A DNA stretch of 64,000 nucleotides, taken from Planosporangium mesophilum. GTDB taxonomy: Bacteria; Actinomycetota; Actinomycetes; Mycobacteriales; Micromonosporaceae. A program made the translations under genes and the position numbers. Below the pieces are notes generated by a model. The model made no database searches and was not told where the DNA came from. It was given only the letters and a program-made list of their open reading frames with translations. Location of the stretch: positions 62,001 through 126,000 of the forward strand of contig NZ_BOON01000005.1 in NCBI RefSeq assembly GCF_016863255.1, in the 5' to 3' direction. Below, piece by piece: positions 1 to 8,116 of the stretch (the first letter of the stretch is position 1; the number at the start of each line of letters is the position of its first letter).

Positions 1-431
1 GTGTCCTGGTGCTGCGCTCCTCCGGCCCGGTGGGCGGCCCCGGCATGCCGGAGCACGGCATGCTGCCGATCCCGAAGAAGCTGCTCAAGCAGGGGGTGCG
101 CGACATGGTACGGGTGTCCGACGCCCGGATGAGCGGTACCAGCTATGGCGCCTGCGTGCTGCACGTGGCCCCCGAGTCGCATGTCGGCGGCCCGCTCGCG
201 CTGGTCCGCGACGGCGACCTGATCACGCTCGACGTGCCGGGGCGGCGGCTGGAACTCGGCGTCACCGCCGAGGAGTTGGCCGGCCGCCGCGCCGGGTGGA
301 CTCCGCCGGCGCCGATGTACCCCCGGGGGTACGGCGCGTTGCACGCCGAGCACATCACGCAGGCCGATGCCGGGTGCGACTTCGACTTCCTCGCGGTACG
401 GGGCGCCGTCGCCGACCCCGACGCCCGCTGA
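1..431 (+). CDS. IlvD/Edd-family dehydratase, C-terminal part (truncated by window edge)
   Basis: This is the C-terminal 142 or so residues of a dehydratase of the IlvD/Edd family, which removes water from dihydroxy acids or sugar acids using an Fe-S cluster. The reading frame is open from base 3, so the gene begins outside the window. The visible part carries the family signature GPVGGPGMPE followed by a run ending in VSDARMSGTSYG, both typical of the C-terminal domain. The ending ADAGCDFDFL resembles the L-arabinonate/D-xylonate type more than housekeeping IlvD. A FadR-type regulator follows at once, and uronate dehydrogenase lies 3 kb on, which favours a sugar-acid substrate. Which acid is used cannot be told from this fragment. 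Confidence 0.85.
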   Translation, partial: VLVLRSSGPVGGPGMPEHGMLPIPKKLLKQGVRDMVRVSDARMSGTSYGACVLHVAPESHVGGPLALVRDGDLITLDVPGRRLELGVTAEELAGRRAGWTPPAPMYPRGYGALHAEHITQADAGCDFDFLAVRGAVADPDAR

Positions 432-478
432 GTGATCGCGGGGCTGGCGTCGCTGGCCGGCGCCCCTATCCTTCCTGC

Positions 479-1150
479 ATGGCCATTACCGACGAGGCGA
501 TCGAACGCATCAAGGAAATGATCGTCTCCGGCGAGCTGCGCCCCGGTGACCGCCTCCCCAAGGAGGCGGACCTCGCGGGGCGCCTCGGGCTGTCCCGCAA
601 CTCCCTGCGCGAGGCCGTACGGGCGCTGTCGCTGGTTCGCGTCCTCGACGTACGCCAGGGCGACGGCACCTACGTCACCAGCCTCCAACCGGAGCTGCTG
701 CTGGACGCGGTCTCATTCCTGGCCGACTTCCACCGCGACGACAACCTGCTGCACCTGCTGGAGGTGCGCCGCATCCTGGAGCCGGCGGCGAGCGCGATGG
801 CAGCCCAGGTGATGAGCGACTCGGCGATCGAGGAGCTGGGCAAGGTACTGGAGGAGCTGCACGACGACCCGGACATCGACCGGCTGATCGCCGCCGACCT
901 GGAGTTCCACCGGCGTATCGCGGCCGGCTCGGGCAACCCGGTGCTCGCCTCGCTGATCGACAACCTGTCGGCGCCGACGGTACGGGCCCGGATCTGGCGG
1001 GGCATCTCGCAGGAGGGCGCCGCGGCCCGTACCCACGAGCAGCACTGGGCCATCTTCTCCGCCATCCGGTCGCGCCAGCCCGAGCTCGCGCGGGCGTGGG
1101 CGGCCGTCCACGTCGCCGGCGTCGAGGAGTGGCTGCGCCAGGCGGTGTAA
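479..1150 (+). CDS. GntR-family regulator, FadR subfamily
   Basis: A 223-residue DNA-binding repressor. Residues 1-70 form a winged helix-turn-helix with the GntR hallmarks (an opening helix ending IVSGELRPGDRLP, then LSRNSLREAVRAL and GDGTYV). Residues 80-220 form an all-helical FCD effector domain, with the conserved EVRRILEPAAS and DLEFHRRIAAGSGNPVL stretches that include metal-binding Asp/His positions. The ATG at 479 is used because the helix-turn-helix starts there; the longer open frame upstream overlaps the dehydratase and has no family similarity. The gene is 47 bases downstream of the dehydratase, so it probably controls that sugar-acid gene, perhaps with the uronate dehydrogenase. 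The effector is unknown. Confidence 0.9.
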   Translation: MAITDEAIERIKEMIVSGELRPGDRLPKEADLAGRLGLSRNSLREAVRALSLVRVLDVRQGDGTYVTSLQPELLLDAVSFLADFHRDDNLLHLLEVRRILEPAASAMAAQVMSDSAIEELGKVLEELHDDPDIDRLIAADLEFHRRIAAGSGNPVLASLIDNLSAPTVRARIWRGISQEGAAARTHEQHWAIFSAIRSRQPELARAWAAVHVAGVEEWLRQAV

Positions 1151-1229
1151 TCCGGCCACCCGGGGGAAAGTCATGACGGCGCCACGAATTCCCGCCACGA
1201 ATCTCGCCCCGACGAGTACGGGAGGTCGG

Positions 1230-1340
1230 ATGGCTGACACCGCGAAGACCCGCCGCCGGTGGGTACGGCCCGAGGCGGTGTCCGTTCGGCTCGGCGCCGA
1301 GGTCACCTCGTACGCCGGACTCGACCCGCTGCGTCCCTGA
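1230..1340 (+). CDS. pqqA: PqqA, precursor peptide of pyrroloquinoline quinone
   Basis: A 36-residue peptide, the ribosomal substrate from which PQQ is built. The diagnostic motif EVTSY is present: Glu24 and Tyr28, spaced E-x3-Y, are the two residues that become cross-linked by PqqE. A GGGAGG ribosome site (1220-1225) precedes the ATG by four bases. The N-terminal half is Arg/Lys rich, as in other actinobacterial PqqA peptides. It heads a tight cluster with pqqC, pqqD and pqqE. Only a stub of pqqB lies between it and pqqC. Length and motif fit the family well. Confidence 0.93.
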   Translation: MADTAKTRRRWVRPEAVSVRLGAEVTSYAGLDPLRP

Positions 1341-1454
1341 CGTGTGGGTACGGGTCCTCGGATCCCGCTGCTCGTGGCCGACTCCCCCGAGCGCCGCCGG
1401 GTCGAGGCGGCCGGCATCGAGGTCGCCCACGACGGGATGGAGATCCAGCTGTGA
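1341..1454 (+). pseudogene. pqqB: pqqB remnant: last ~30 codons only
   Basis: Directly after the pqqA stop, the same reading frame continues and encodes about 37 codons ending in SPERRRVEAAGIEVAHDGM plus EIQL and a stop that overlaps the GTG of pqqC. From knowledge of the family, this matches the conserved extreme C-terminus of PqqB (NPILDEDSPER..., GIEVA.DGMEI.L), a metallo-beta-lactamase-fold protein of about 300 residues reported to hydroxylate the PqqA tyrosine. The metal-binding HxHxDH region and some 270 other residues are missing. The usual pqqB-pqqC stop/start overlap is kept, which points to an internal deletion joining the end of pqqA to the end of pqqB. A GTG at 1344 could in principle start the stub. 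An assembly collapse is the main alternative. Confidence 0.82.
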
Positions 1455-2131
1455 ACGACGTCGACGCCTTCGTGGCCGACCTGCGCGGCCGCTCCGCGAT
1501 CTACTGGGAGAAGCACCCGTTCCAGCAGGCGATGCTCGCCGGGCGGCTGGCTCCGGAACAGATCCGCGGCTTCGTGGCCAACCGCTGGTACTACCAGCGG
1601 TCGTTGCCGCGCAAGGACGCCGCGGTCATCTCCAACTGCCCGGTCCAGGCCGTGCGCCGGCAGTGGTACGAGCGGCTGGTGTACCACGACGGGCCGCACG
1701 AGGGCGCCGGTGGCCTCGCCGACTGGCTGCGCCTGTGCGACGCGGTGGGACTGCGCCGCGAGGAGGTCCTCGAGGAGACCAGGGTCGTCCCCGGCGTCCG
1801 GTTCGCGGTCGACCGGTACGTGGACTTCTGCCGTACCGCGCACTGGACCGCCGGCGTCGCCTCCTCGCTGACCGAACTCTTCGCGCCGGACCTGATGTCG
1901 CAACGCGTCGCGGCGTTCCGGCGGTACTACCCGTGGATCGACGCCGAGGGTCTCGCGTACTTCGAGAAGCGGTGCGTGCAGGCGCCCAAGGAGGCGTCGT
2001 ACGCGCTGGAGGTGGTGATGACGTACTGCGACACGCCGGAGCGCCGGGCCGCTGCGGGGGGCGCGCTCACCCTCAAGTGCGAGGTGCTCTGGTCCATGTT
2101 GGACGCCATCGACTACGCGTACCGGCCATGA
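1451..2131 (+). CDS. pqqC: PqqC, pyrroloquinoline-quinone synthase
   Basis: A 226-residue cofactor-free oxidase that performs the last ring closure and eight-electron oxidation to PQQ. The whole length matches PqqC: FVANRWYYQR (41-50), KDAAVISNCP, the HDG motif with His79 (equivalent of the active-site His near 84 of the Klebsiella enzyme), HWTAG at 131, TELFAP at 141-146, and YFEKR at 170-174. The start is the GTG at 1451, which overlaps the stop of the pqqB stub as GTGA, and the stop overlaps pqqD as ATGA, so translation is coupled. No damage is seen, so this downstream gene remains under selection or decayed too recently to show it. Confidence 0.93.
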   Translation: MNDVDAFVADLRGRSAIYWEKHPFQQAMLAGRLAPEQIRGFVANRWYYQRSLPRKDAAVISNCPVQAVRRQWYERLVYHDGPHEGAGGLADWLRLCDAVGLRREEVLEETRVVPGVRFAVDRYVDFCRTAHWTAGVASSLTELFAPDLMSQRVAAFRRYYPWIDAEGLAYFEKRCVQAPKEASYALEVVMTYCDTPERRAAAGGALTLKCEVLWSMLDAIDYAYRP

Positions 2132-2379
2132 CGCCGCACCTGCCGCCTCACGCCTCGCTGCGCTGGAACCCGGCGCGTGGCGAGTGGCTGCTGATGATGC
2201 CCGAGGAGGTGGTCGTCCTCAACGAGACCGCCGCCTCGGTGCTCGCCCTGTGCGACGGACGGCGGGGCCTCGCGGCGATCGTCTCGGAACTGGAGACCGA
2301 GTACGAGGGCGTGGAAGAAGCCCAGGTGGAGGAGCTGCTCCGCGGCCTCGCCGGCCAGCGCCTGGTGGAACTGCGGTGA
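2128..2379 (+). CDS. pqqD: PqqD, PqqA-binding chaperone
   Basis: An 83-residue RiPP-recognition-element protein that presents PqqA to the radical SAM enzyme PqqE. It has the PqqD pattern: an opening segment leading to WLLMMPEEVVVLNETAASVLALCDG, then a helical C-terminal half with VEEAQVEELLRGLAGQRLVE. The ATG overlaps the pqqC stop (ATGA) and its own stop overlaps the pqqE GTG (GTGA). It is a separate protein here, not fused to PqqC or PqqE as in some bacteria. Confidence 0.92.
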   Translation: MTPHLPPHASLRWNPARGEWLLMMPEEVVVLNETAASVLALCDGRRGLAAIVSELETEYEGVEEAQVEELLRGLAGQRLVELR

Positions 2380-3443
2380 CGATACCCGCGCCGCTCGGGA
2401 TGCTGGCCGAGCTGACGCACTCCTGCCCGCTGCACTGTGCCTACTGCTCCAACCCGGTCGAGCTGGTTGCGGGTACCGATGAATTGAGCACGGCCGGATG
2501 GGTGTCGGTCTTCGCGGCGGCCGCCGCGCTCGGCGTGGCCCAGGTCCACCTCTCCGGCGGCGAGCCGCTGCGGCGCCGTGACCTGCCGGAGCTGTCCGCC
2601 GCCTGCCGGGAGCGGGGCCTGTACACGAACCTCATCACCAGCGGCGTGGGCCTGACCGGCGAGCGTCTGGCCGCGCTGGCCGTCGACCACGTGCAGCTCA
2701 GCGTGCAGGACGCCGACCCGGAGGGCGCGGCCCGGATCAGCGCCACGCGTACCTGGCGGCAGAAGCTGGCGGCGGCGCGGGTGGTCAAGGAGCGCGGGTT
2801 GCCGCTGACCGTGAACGTCGTGCTGCACCGGCACAACGTCGACCACGTCGAGTCGCTGGTCGCGCTGGCCGAGCGGATGGGCGCGGACCGGCTGGAACTG
2901 GCGCACACGCAGTACTACGGGTGGGCGCTGCGCAACCGGGACTGGCTGCTGGCGACGGCGGCCCAGGTACGCGCGGCCGACGCCGTCGTGCGCGCCGCCG
3001 CCGCGCGGCTGGCGGGGCGGATCGAGCTCGCGTACGTCAGCCCGGATCTGCACACCGGCTGGCCGAAACCGTGCATGGACGGCTGGGGCCGCCGGCAGTT
3101 GACGGTGACCCCGAGCGGGAACGTGCTCCCCTGCCCGGTCGCGGACCTGCTGCCCGACCTGACGGTGGAGAACGTGCGGTACCGGCCGCTCCGCGCCATC
3201 TGGTACGAGTCCGAGTCGTTCAACAGGTTCCGCGGTACGGACTGGATGCGCGAGCCGTGCCGCTCCTGCCCGCGCCGGGACGTCGACCTCGGCGGCTGCC
3301 GCTGCCAGGCGTACCAGTTCACCGGCGACGCCGCGGTGACCGACCCGGCGTGCCGGTACTCGCCGCACCGGCCGCTGGTCGAGGCGGTGCTCGGCGCCGC
3401 CGAGCGGTCCGTCGGCGGGCCGCCCGGTCATCGGCGCCGATAG
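2376..3443 (+). CDS. pqqE: PqqE, radical SAM PqqA cross-linking enzyme
   Basis: A 355-residue radical SAM/SPASM enzyme that forms the Glu-Tyr carbon-carbon bond in PqqA. The radical SAM cluster motif CPLHCAYC (Cys17, Cys21, Cys24) is near the N-terminus. The SGGEPL motif follows near residue 58. The C-terminal SPASM region, about residues 230-330, holds the auxiliary-cluster cysteines in KPCMDGWG, NVLPCPV, CRSCPRRD and GCRCQAYQ. The GTG at 2376 is chosen because it overlaps the pqqD stop and begins the protein just before the radical SAM core. It is followed by 112 bases before uronate dehydrogenase. All key cysteines are present. Confidence 0.94.
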   Translation: MTIPAPLGMLAELTHSCPLHCAYCSNPVELVAGTDELSTAGWVSVFAAAAALGVAQVHLSGGEPLRRRDLPELSAACRERGLYTNLITSGVGLTGERLAALAVDHVQLSVQDADPEGAARISATRTWRQKLAAARVVKERGLPLTVNVVLHRHNVDHVESLVALAERMGADRLELAHTQYYGWALRNRDWLLATAAQVRAADAVVRAAAARLAGRIELAYVSPDLHTGWPKPCMDGWGRRQLTVTPSGNVLPCPVADLLPDLTVENVRYRPLRAIWYESESFNRFRGTDWMREPCRSCPRRDVDLGGCRCQAYQFTGDAAVTDPACRYSPHRPLVEAVLGAAERSVGGPPGHRRR

Positions 3444-3555
3444 TGCTCTGCTTCACGCCCGTGCAATCGTTTCCACCGGCCGGAAGGTATCCCGGCGCAT
3501 TCACTCCGACGACTATCCTGGCGGTCGGTGCGTACGAGATGCGGAGGTTGCCCCG

Positions 3556-4380
3556 GTGAGTCGGCTGTTGATTACCGGTGCGGCCGGGAACATGGGCGGG
3601 ATGCTGCGCCCGCTGCTGCGGGCGCCGGGCCGGGTGCTGCGGTTGGCCGACGTCGCCCCGATCGAGGATGTCGTCGACGGTGAAGAGGCCATGGCGCTGG
3701 ACGTCACCGACGCGGCGGCGGTGGGCAAGGCCTGCCAGGACGTGGACGCGGTGCTGCACCTGGGCGGGCTGAGCATGGAGGCGTCCTTCGACGACATCCT
3801 GAGCGTCAACGTGATCGGTACCCACAACGTGCTGCGGGCGGCCGTGGACACCGGGGTGGCCCGCGTGATCCTGGCGTCGTCGAACCACGCCGTGGGCTTC
3901 TACCGGCGCAGCGTCGACCTCGTACCCGGCAGCGACGGGCTGCCCGACGAGCTGCCGGCGCGGCCGGACACGTTCTACGGCTGGTCGAAGGCGGCCGGCG
4001 AGTCACTCGGTGCGCTGTACCACCACCGGTTCGGGCTCGACGTGGTCGCGGTGCGGATCGGTACCTGCTTCGCGGAGCCGATCGGGTCACGGGGCCTGGC
4101 GACGTGGCTGTCCCCTGCCGACGCGGCGCGCCTGTTCGAGGCGTGCCTGTCCGCGCCGGCGGTGGGGTTCCGCGTGGTGTGGGGGGTCTCGGACAACACC
4201 CGGCGATGGTGGTCGCTGGCGGGTGGAGCGGCGCTGGGGTACGTGTCGCAGGACGACGCCGAACCGTTCGCGCCGGCCCGGATCGCGGAGTTCGGCGAGC
4301 CCGATCCGTCCGACCCGGTCCAGGATCTGCTCGGCGGCAACTTCTGCCTGGCCCCGCTGGGCGAACGGATGAAACCCTGA
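3556..4380 (+). CDS. udh: Uronate dehydrogenase (NAD-dependent SDR)
   Basis: A 274-residue extended SDR enzyme, most like uronate dehydrogenases that oxidise galacturonate/glucuronate to aldarolactones. Seen: nucleotide motif TGAAGNMG (7-14), acidic ADVAP after the second strand (NAD preference), LHLGG near 68-71, SSNH (109-111) and the catalytic YGWSK pair Tyr141/Lys145, then VRIGTC and WLSPAD, which are strong features of this subfamily. A GGAGG site nine bases upstream supports the GTG start. The start region upstream (3444-3555) is not coding and probably carries the promoter. The neighbouring sugar-acid dehydratase and GntR regulator suggest an oxidative uronate route. Confidence 0.85.
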   Translation: MSRLLITGAAGNMGGMLRPLLRAPGRVLRLADVAPIEDVVDGEEAMALDVTDAAAVGKACQDVDAVLHLGGLSMEASFDDILSVNVIGTHNVLRAAVDTGVARVILASSNHAVGFYRRSVDLVPGSDGLPDELPARPDTFYGWSKAAGESLGALYHHRFGLDVVAVRIGTCFAEPIGSRGLATWLSPADAARLFEACLSAPAVGFRVVWGVSDNTRRWWSLAGGAALGYVSQDDAEPFAPARIAEFGEPDPSDPVQDLLGGNFCLAPLGERMKP

Positions 4381-4446
4381 CTCGACTTCGGCCTACCGGT
4401 TCAGGTCTACGGCGAAGGGCCGGACCCGCAGCCGGAGTACGGCCTG

Positions 4447-5883
4447 TCACACGTGCTCGTCGTGATCGGCCAGGTGTGACGGCACCGGCGCGGGCTGCGG
4501 GTTCCGGGCGGCCGGTAGCCGTACCGTGAATGTCGTGCCGGCGCCGGGGACGGAGGCCACGCTGACCCGGCCGCCCATCGCGCGGGTGAGCGAATCCACG
4601 ATCGCGAGGCCGAGGCCGGCGCCGCCGGTACCCGACTGTGCCCGGTAGAAGCGGTCGAAGACGTGCGGCAGGTGCTCGGCCGGGATGCCGGATCCGGAAT
4701 CACTGACCTCGATGACCGCCTCCGCCCCGTCCAGCCGGGTCGACAGCGTGATCTGCGAGCCCTCGCCGGCGTGGTGGACGGCGTTCACGACGAGATTCGA
4801 CAGGACCTGGAGCAGCCGGTCCGGGTCGGCCAGGGCGTACAGGCCGGGCTCGGCGGATACCCGCACCGGCCGGGCCGCCAGGCGCAGCCCGCGCAGCAGC
4901 GCCTCCTCCGCGACCAGTTCCACCTCCACCGGTACCGGCGACAGCCGTAGCCCCTCGTCGAGCCGCGCCAACAGCAGCAGGTCCTCGACGATGCGTCCCA
5001 TCCGGTCGAGTTCGACGACGGCGGCGCCGAGGACGTCCACCACCGGCGCCGTCGCCGGGTCCGACAGCGCCAGCTCGACCTGTCCACGAGCGACGGTCAG
5101 CGGGGTGCGCAGCTCGTGCGAGGCGTCGGAGACGAACCGCCGCTGCGAGGCGAACGCGTCATCGAGCCGGGTCAGCAGCCGGTTGAAGCCGTCGCCCAGG
5201 CGACCCACCTCGTCCCGGGGACCGATCGGCCCGACCCGCCGGGACAGGTCGGCGGTCGCGTGGATCGCGTCGACCTGACGCGACATCCGCAGCAGCGGAC
5301 CGAGGGTACGCCGTACCGCGGCGAACGCCAGCAGCGTCGCGAAGCCCAGCCCGAGCGCGCTGGCCCAGCCGATCGGTGAGAGCAGGGCGTGCAGGCTGGC
5401 CTCGACGGGCGCCCTGCTGGCGGCCACCACGAGGGTGCCGAGCTGGGTGCCGTCGAGGGTGAGCGGCACGGTCAGCGCGCGGATGGCCTCTGGGCCGGAG
5501 CCCAGCTCCCACCAGCGGGACACCCCGGCCGTCAGCAGCTCGGTCGCCCGCGGCAGGGCGCTCAGCTCCAGCCCGCCGGTACTCGTCAGGACCTCCCCGT
5601 CGGCGGTCCGTACCGCGACGAGTTCGTGGGCGTCGAACGCCTGCGCCGACAGCCAGCGGGCCGCCTCGTCGGCGAGCTGACCGGGGCCACCGACCCGGCG
5701 GGCCGGCCCGTTGCGGAACGAGTCGGCGCTGGCCCGCAGGCGCTGGTCCAGCGACTCGGACAGGTGGTGCCGGGTGATCTGCACCGTCAACCCGGCGACG
5801 ACGAGGAGGGCGGCCGCCACGACCATGGCCGTCGTGGCCGAGAGCCGGACGGCCAGCGGCAGTGGACGGCGTACCGGCGTCAT
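4447..5883 (-). CDS. Two-component sensor histidine kinase
   Basis: A 478-residue membrane kinase partner of the OmpR-type regulator just upstream. Order: transmembrane helix at about 12-35, an extracytoplasmic sensor of about 130 residues, a second helix near 165-190, HAMP with LLRMSRQVDAI, HisKA with SDASHELRTPL (phospho-His), then HATPase with NLVVNAVHHA, DSGSGIP and GLGLAI. It ends in a short proline-rich tail. The ATG at 5883 gives a protein that starts just before the first membrane helix; the much longer open frame upstream is a shadow of the His-rich gene. The gene is 59 bases after that gene and belongs to the operon kinase(STK)-RR-His-rich-HK. The signal is unknown. Confidence 0.9.
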   Translation of the reverse strand: MTPVRRPLPLAVRLSATTAMVVAAALLVVAGLTVQITRHHLSESLDQRLRASADSFRNGPARRVGGPGQLADEAARWLSAQAFDAHELVAVRTADGEVLTSTGGLELSALPRATELLTAGVSRWWELGSGPEAIRALTVPLTLDGTQLGTLVVAASRAPVEASLHALLSPIGWASALGLGFATLLAFAAVRRTLGPLLRMSRQVDAIHATADLSRRVGPIGPRDEVGRLGDGFNRLLTRLDDAFASQRRFVSDASHELRTPLTVARGQVELALSDPATAPVVDVLGAAVVELDRMGRIVEDLLLLARLDEGLRLSPVPVEVELVAEEALLRGLRLAARPVRVSAEPGLYALADPDRLLQVLSNLVVNAVHHAGEGSQITLSTRLDGAEAVIEVSDSGSGIPAEHLPHVFDRFYRAQSGTGGAGLGLAIVDSLTRAMGGRVSVASVPGAGTTFTVRLPAARNPQPAPVPSHLADHDEHV

Positions 5884-5942
5884 CGCAATCGCGGCGTGGA
5901 TTCGCCCGCGCGCAGGCGGTGAGGAAACGCCGCTCCCTCCCT

Positions 5943-6452
5943 TCACAGAATTGACGTGCCCCCATGGCCCTTGCGGTGCTCGCCGCGCCCACTCTGATGG
6001 TCGTCGCGGTGGCCGTTGCCGTTGCCGTGACCGTTCTCGCGGCCGTGATTGTCGCGAAGGCGGCGATCGCCGCGGCCCTTCGAGCCGCCCTGCTGGCTGG
6101 GGACGGGAGACGAGACCTGCTCCCCCAGCCGGCCACGGCTGACCGGGCGCGCCACCACCTCGACCGCGCCGAGCTGGCGCCCCGGCGCCGCCGTTTCCAG
6201 GCCCGGTGCCGGCCGCAGGGCCGGCAATGTCGCCGCCGGGCCCCGGACCGGTGCGGCCGCCGCCGGGCCGGGGGCCGGCAATGTCGTCGCCGTGCCCGGG
6301 GCCGGCGCGGCCGGCTCCGGGCCCGCGACCGGTGGCCGGTTCATCCGTACCGCGTCCACCCCGACGATCGACGCCGTGCCGGGCCATACGCCGGTGAGCA
6401 CTCCGGCGATGAAGAGCCCGGCGGCGACCAGCGCGAGGGTCGCCGTCTTCAC
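5943..6452 (-). CDS. Membrane-anchored His/Gly-rich protein between RR and HK
   Basis: A 169-residue protein with no recognised family. The GTG at 6452 overlaps the response-regulator stop (GTGA), so it is co-translated with it. An N-terminal membrane segment, about residues 4-25 (ATLALVAAGLFIAGVLTGVW), acts as signal anchor. A Pro/Ala-rich linker covers about 45-100. The last 45 residues are rich in His, Gly, Asn, Asp and Arg (repeated NGHG, GNGH and RDDH-like steps). Its place inside a two-component operon suggests an extracytoplasmic accessory that binds ligand or metal for the histidine kinase. That is inference from composition and context. A similar His/Gly-rich exported protein is encoded at 10048-10725. 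Confidence 0.7.
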   Translation of the reverse strand: MKTATLALVAAGLFIAGVLTGVWPGTASIVGVDAVRMNRPPVAGPEPAAPAPGTATTLPAPGPAAAAPVRGPAATLPALRPAPGLETAAPGRQLGAVEVVARPVSRGRLGEQVSSPVPSQQGGSKGRGDRRLRDNHGRENGHGNGNGHRDDHQSGRGEHRKGHGGTSIL

Positions 6453-7132
6453 GACGCCGCCCCGGCCAGCTCGGGCTGCGGTACGACGAACCGGTACCCC
6501 ACCCCCCGGACGGTCTCCAGGAACGCCGGACCGATCTTGCGCCGCAGCGCCGCCACGTACACCTCCACGACGTTCGACCCCGGGTCGTGGTCGAGGTCCC
6601 ACACCATGTCGAGCAACTGGGAGCGCGACAGGACCAGGCCGGGGTGCCGGGCGAAGGCGGTCAGCAGCGCCAGCTCCCGGGCGGACAGCGGTACCTGCCG
6701 GCCGTGCAGCACCGCCCGGTGTGCGAGGACGTCGATGGTGAGCGGGCCGGCGCGTACGGCCGGGCTCTCCTCCGCGGCCCGCAGCCGGGCGCGGATTCGG
6801 GCCGCCAGCTCGTCGACCGAGAACGGCTTCGTGACGTAGTCGTCGGCGCCGGCGTCCAGACCACCGACCTTGGCCCCCACGTCGTCGAGCGCGGTGACCG
6901 CGATGACCGGCAGCCGGGGCTTGGCGGCCCTGATCTCCTCCAGGACCTCCAGGCCGGCCCGGTCGGGCAGCATCAGGTCCAGCAGGACCACGTCGACCTC
7001 GAGGTCACGGGCCAGCGCCGCGCCGGACGCGCCGTCGACGGCCGGCGTCACGCTGAAGCCCCGAGCGCCCAGCCCCCGCGCCACGATGCCCTGGATCCGT
7101 GGATCGTCTTCGATGAGAAGAACATGCGCCAT
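6449..7132 (-). CDS. OmpR-family response regulator
   Basis: A 227-residue DNA-binding regulator. The receiver domain (about 1-118) has the acidic pair EDD at 8-10, phospho-acceptor Asp in VVLLDLMLPD near residue 52, and VTKPFS Lys near 102. The winged-helix output domain (about 130-220) has LSARELALLTAFARHPG and VVEVYVAALRRKIG, then VRGVGYRF, typical of OmpR/PhoB. It starts the TCS trio with a His-rich protein and a histidine kinase. The 43 bases between it and the upstream Ser/Thr kinase gene contain an AT-rich palindrome TATGTACATA (7165-7174) that may be a promoter element or operator. Target genes are unknown. Confidence 0.93.
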   Translation of the reverse strand: MAHVLLIEDDPRIQGIVARGLGARGFSVTPAVDGASGAALARDLEVDVVLLDLMLPDRAGLEVLEEIRAAKPRLPVIAVTALDDVGAKVGGLDAGADDYVTKPFSVDELAARIRARLRAAEESPAVRAGPLTIDVLAHRAVLHGRQVPLSARELALLTAFARHPGLVLSRSQLLDMVWDLDHDPGSNVVEVYVAALRRKIGPAFLETVRGVGYRFVVPQPELAGAAS

Positions 7133-7175
7133 GCCCAGTCACCCCCGGACACGGTAACACCATGTATGTACATAA

Positions 7176-8054
7176 TTACTGGGAGTTGCCAGAATCGACC
7201 CACTCCGGCCAGGGCGGCTCGACGCCGGCCGGCAGGGCCTCGGTCAGCGACCGGAGCACCGCGGCGGCGTCGGCCGGTCGCCGCGCCGGGTCGGGGTCGA
7301 GCAGCCGCTCCACCAGCTCGCCCAGCGGGCCGGGCAGCCGGTCCGCTGGGGCGCCGGTGAGCTGCGGGTACGACCAGCCGTCGGCCGCGCGCCGCGGGTG
7401 GAACGCGTGCTCGCCGGTGGCCGCCTCGAACAGGACGGCACCGAGCGCGAACAGGTCGGTCGCCGGGCTCGCCGGCTCGTCGCGGCACTGCTCCGGCGCC
7501 ATGTACGGGGGCGAGCCCGTCGGCGCTCCGTGGCGGCGCCGCTCACCGGGGCGGCGGGCGATGCCGAAGTCGATGACGACCGGGCGGCCGTCGCGCAGGC
7601 AGACGTTGCCCGGCTTGAGATCGAGGTGCACCACGCCGGCGCCGTGCAGGTACCGCAGCGCCGCGGCGATCTGCAGCCCGAGCAGGACGACCTCGTCGCC
7701 GGGCAGCGGCCCGTACCGCGCGAGCGAGTCCGAAAGGCTCGGCCCCTCGACGTACTCCGAGATCAGGTAAGGCAGGTCGGCGTCCGGGTCGGCCTCGTAG
7801 AACCGCTGCACCCCCGGGTGCGACAGGGCCGCCATCATCTCGGCCTCGTGCAGCAGGTCGGCGCGGGTGCTCACGTCCCCGACGAGGTCGGGGCGGGGCA
7901 GCTTGACGACCACCGGGCACCACCGCGCGGGCGACCAGGCCAGCCAGGTCTCGCAGCGCCGGCCGCCGCCCAGCGACGCCCAGGCCCGCAGCTCGGCGAC
8001 CAGAGGCGCTCCGGGCCGGTACGCCCAGGTGGTCCTTTCGACAACAGCGGTCAT
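7176..8054 (-). CDS. Soluble Ser/Thr protein kinase
   Basis: A 292-residue Hanks-type kinase without membrane helix or PASTA domains. Seen: VVVKLPRP with the ATP-binding Lys51, helix-C glutamate around 70-72, catalytic loop HLDLKPGN (Asp145, Lys147, Asn150; HLD in place of the usual HRD), metal-binding IDFG (Asp162), GSPPYMAPEQ and the closing RRPADAAAVL. The classical Gly-rich loop is weak, with LGGGRRCETW at its place. The ATG at 8054 begins the kinase fold directly; the longer frame upstream covers a terminator and another small gene, so it was not used. It lies just upstream of the response regulator, so cross-talk with that two-component system is possible. Confidence 0.85.
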   Translation of the reverse strand: MTAVVERTTWAYRPGAPLVAELRAWASLGGGRRCETWLAWSPARWCPVVVKLPRPDLVGDVSTRADLLHEAEMMAALSHPGVQRFYEADPDADLPYLISEYVEGPSLSDSLARYGPLPGDEVVLLGLQIAAALRYLHGAGVVHLDLKPGNVCLRDGRPVVIDFGIARRPGERRRHGAPTGSPPYMAPEQCRDEPASPATDLFALGAVLFEAATGEHAFHPRRAADGWSYPQLTGAPADRLPGPLGELVERLLDPDPARRPADAAAVLRSLTEALPAGVEPPWPEWVDSGNSQ

Positions 8055-8063
8055 GGTTCCGTT

Positions 8064-8095
8064 CGGGCGGGGCGGCGTACCCGCCGCCCCGCCCG
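8064..8095 (-). terminator. GC-rich hairpin terminator after the exporter/peptide transcript
   Basis: Perfect inverted repeat with 14-base arms (8064-8077 and 8082-8095) and a 4-base loop. It lies between the minus-strand peptide gene (8117-8254) and the kinase gene, so it probably ends the upstream transcript. There is no U-run, which is common for actinobacterial terminators. Confidence 0.7.
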
Positions 8096-8116
8096 TCCTC
8101 CTGTCGTGGATGGTGA

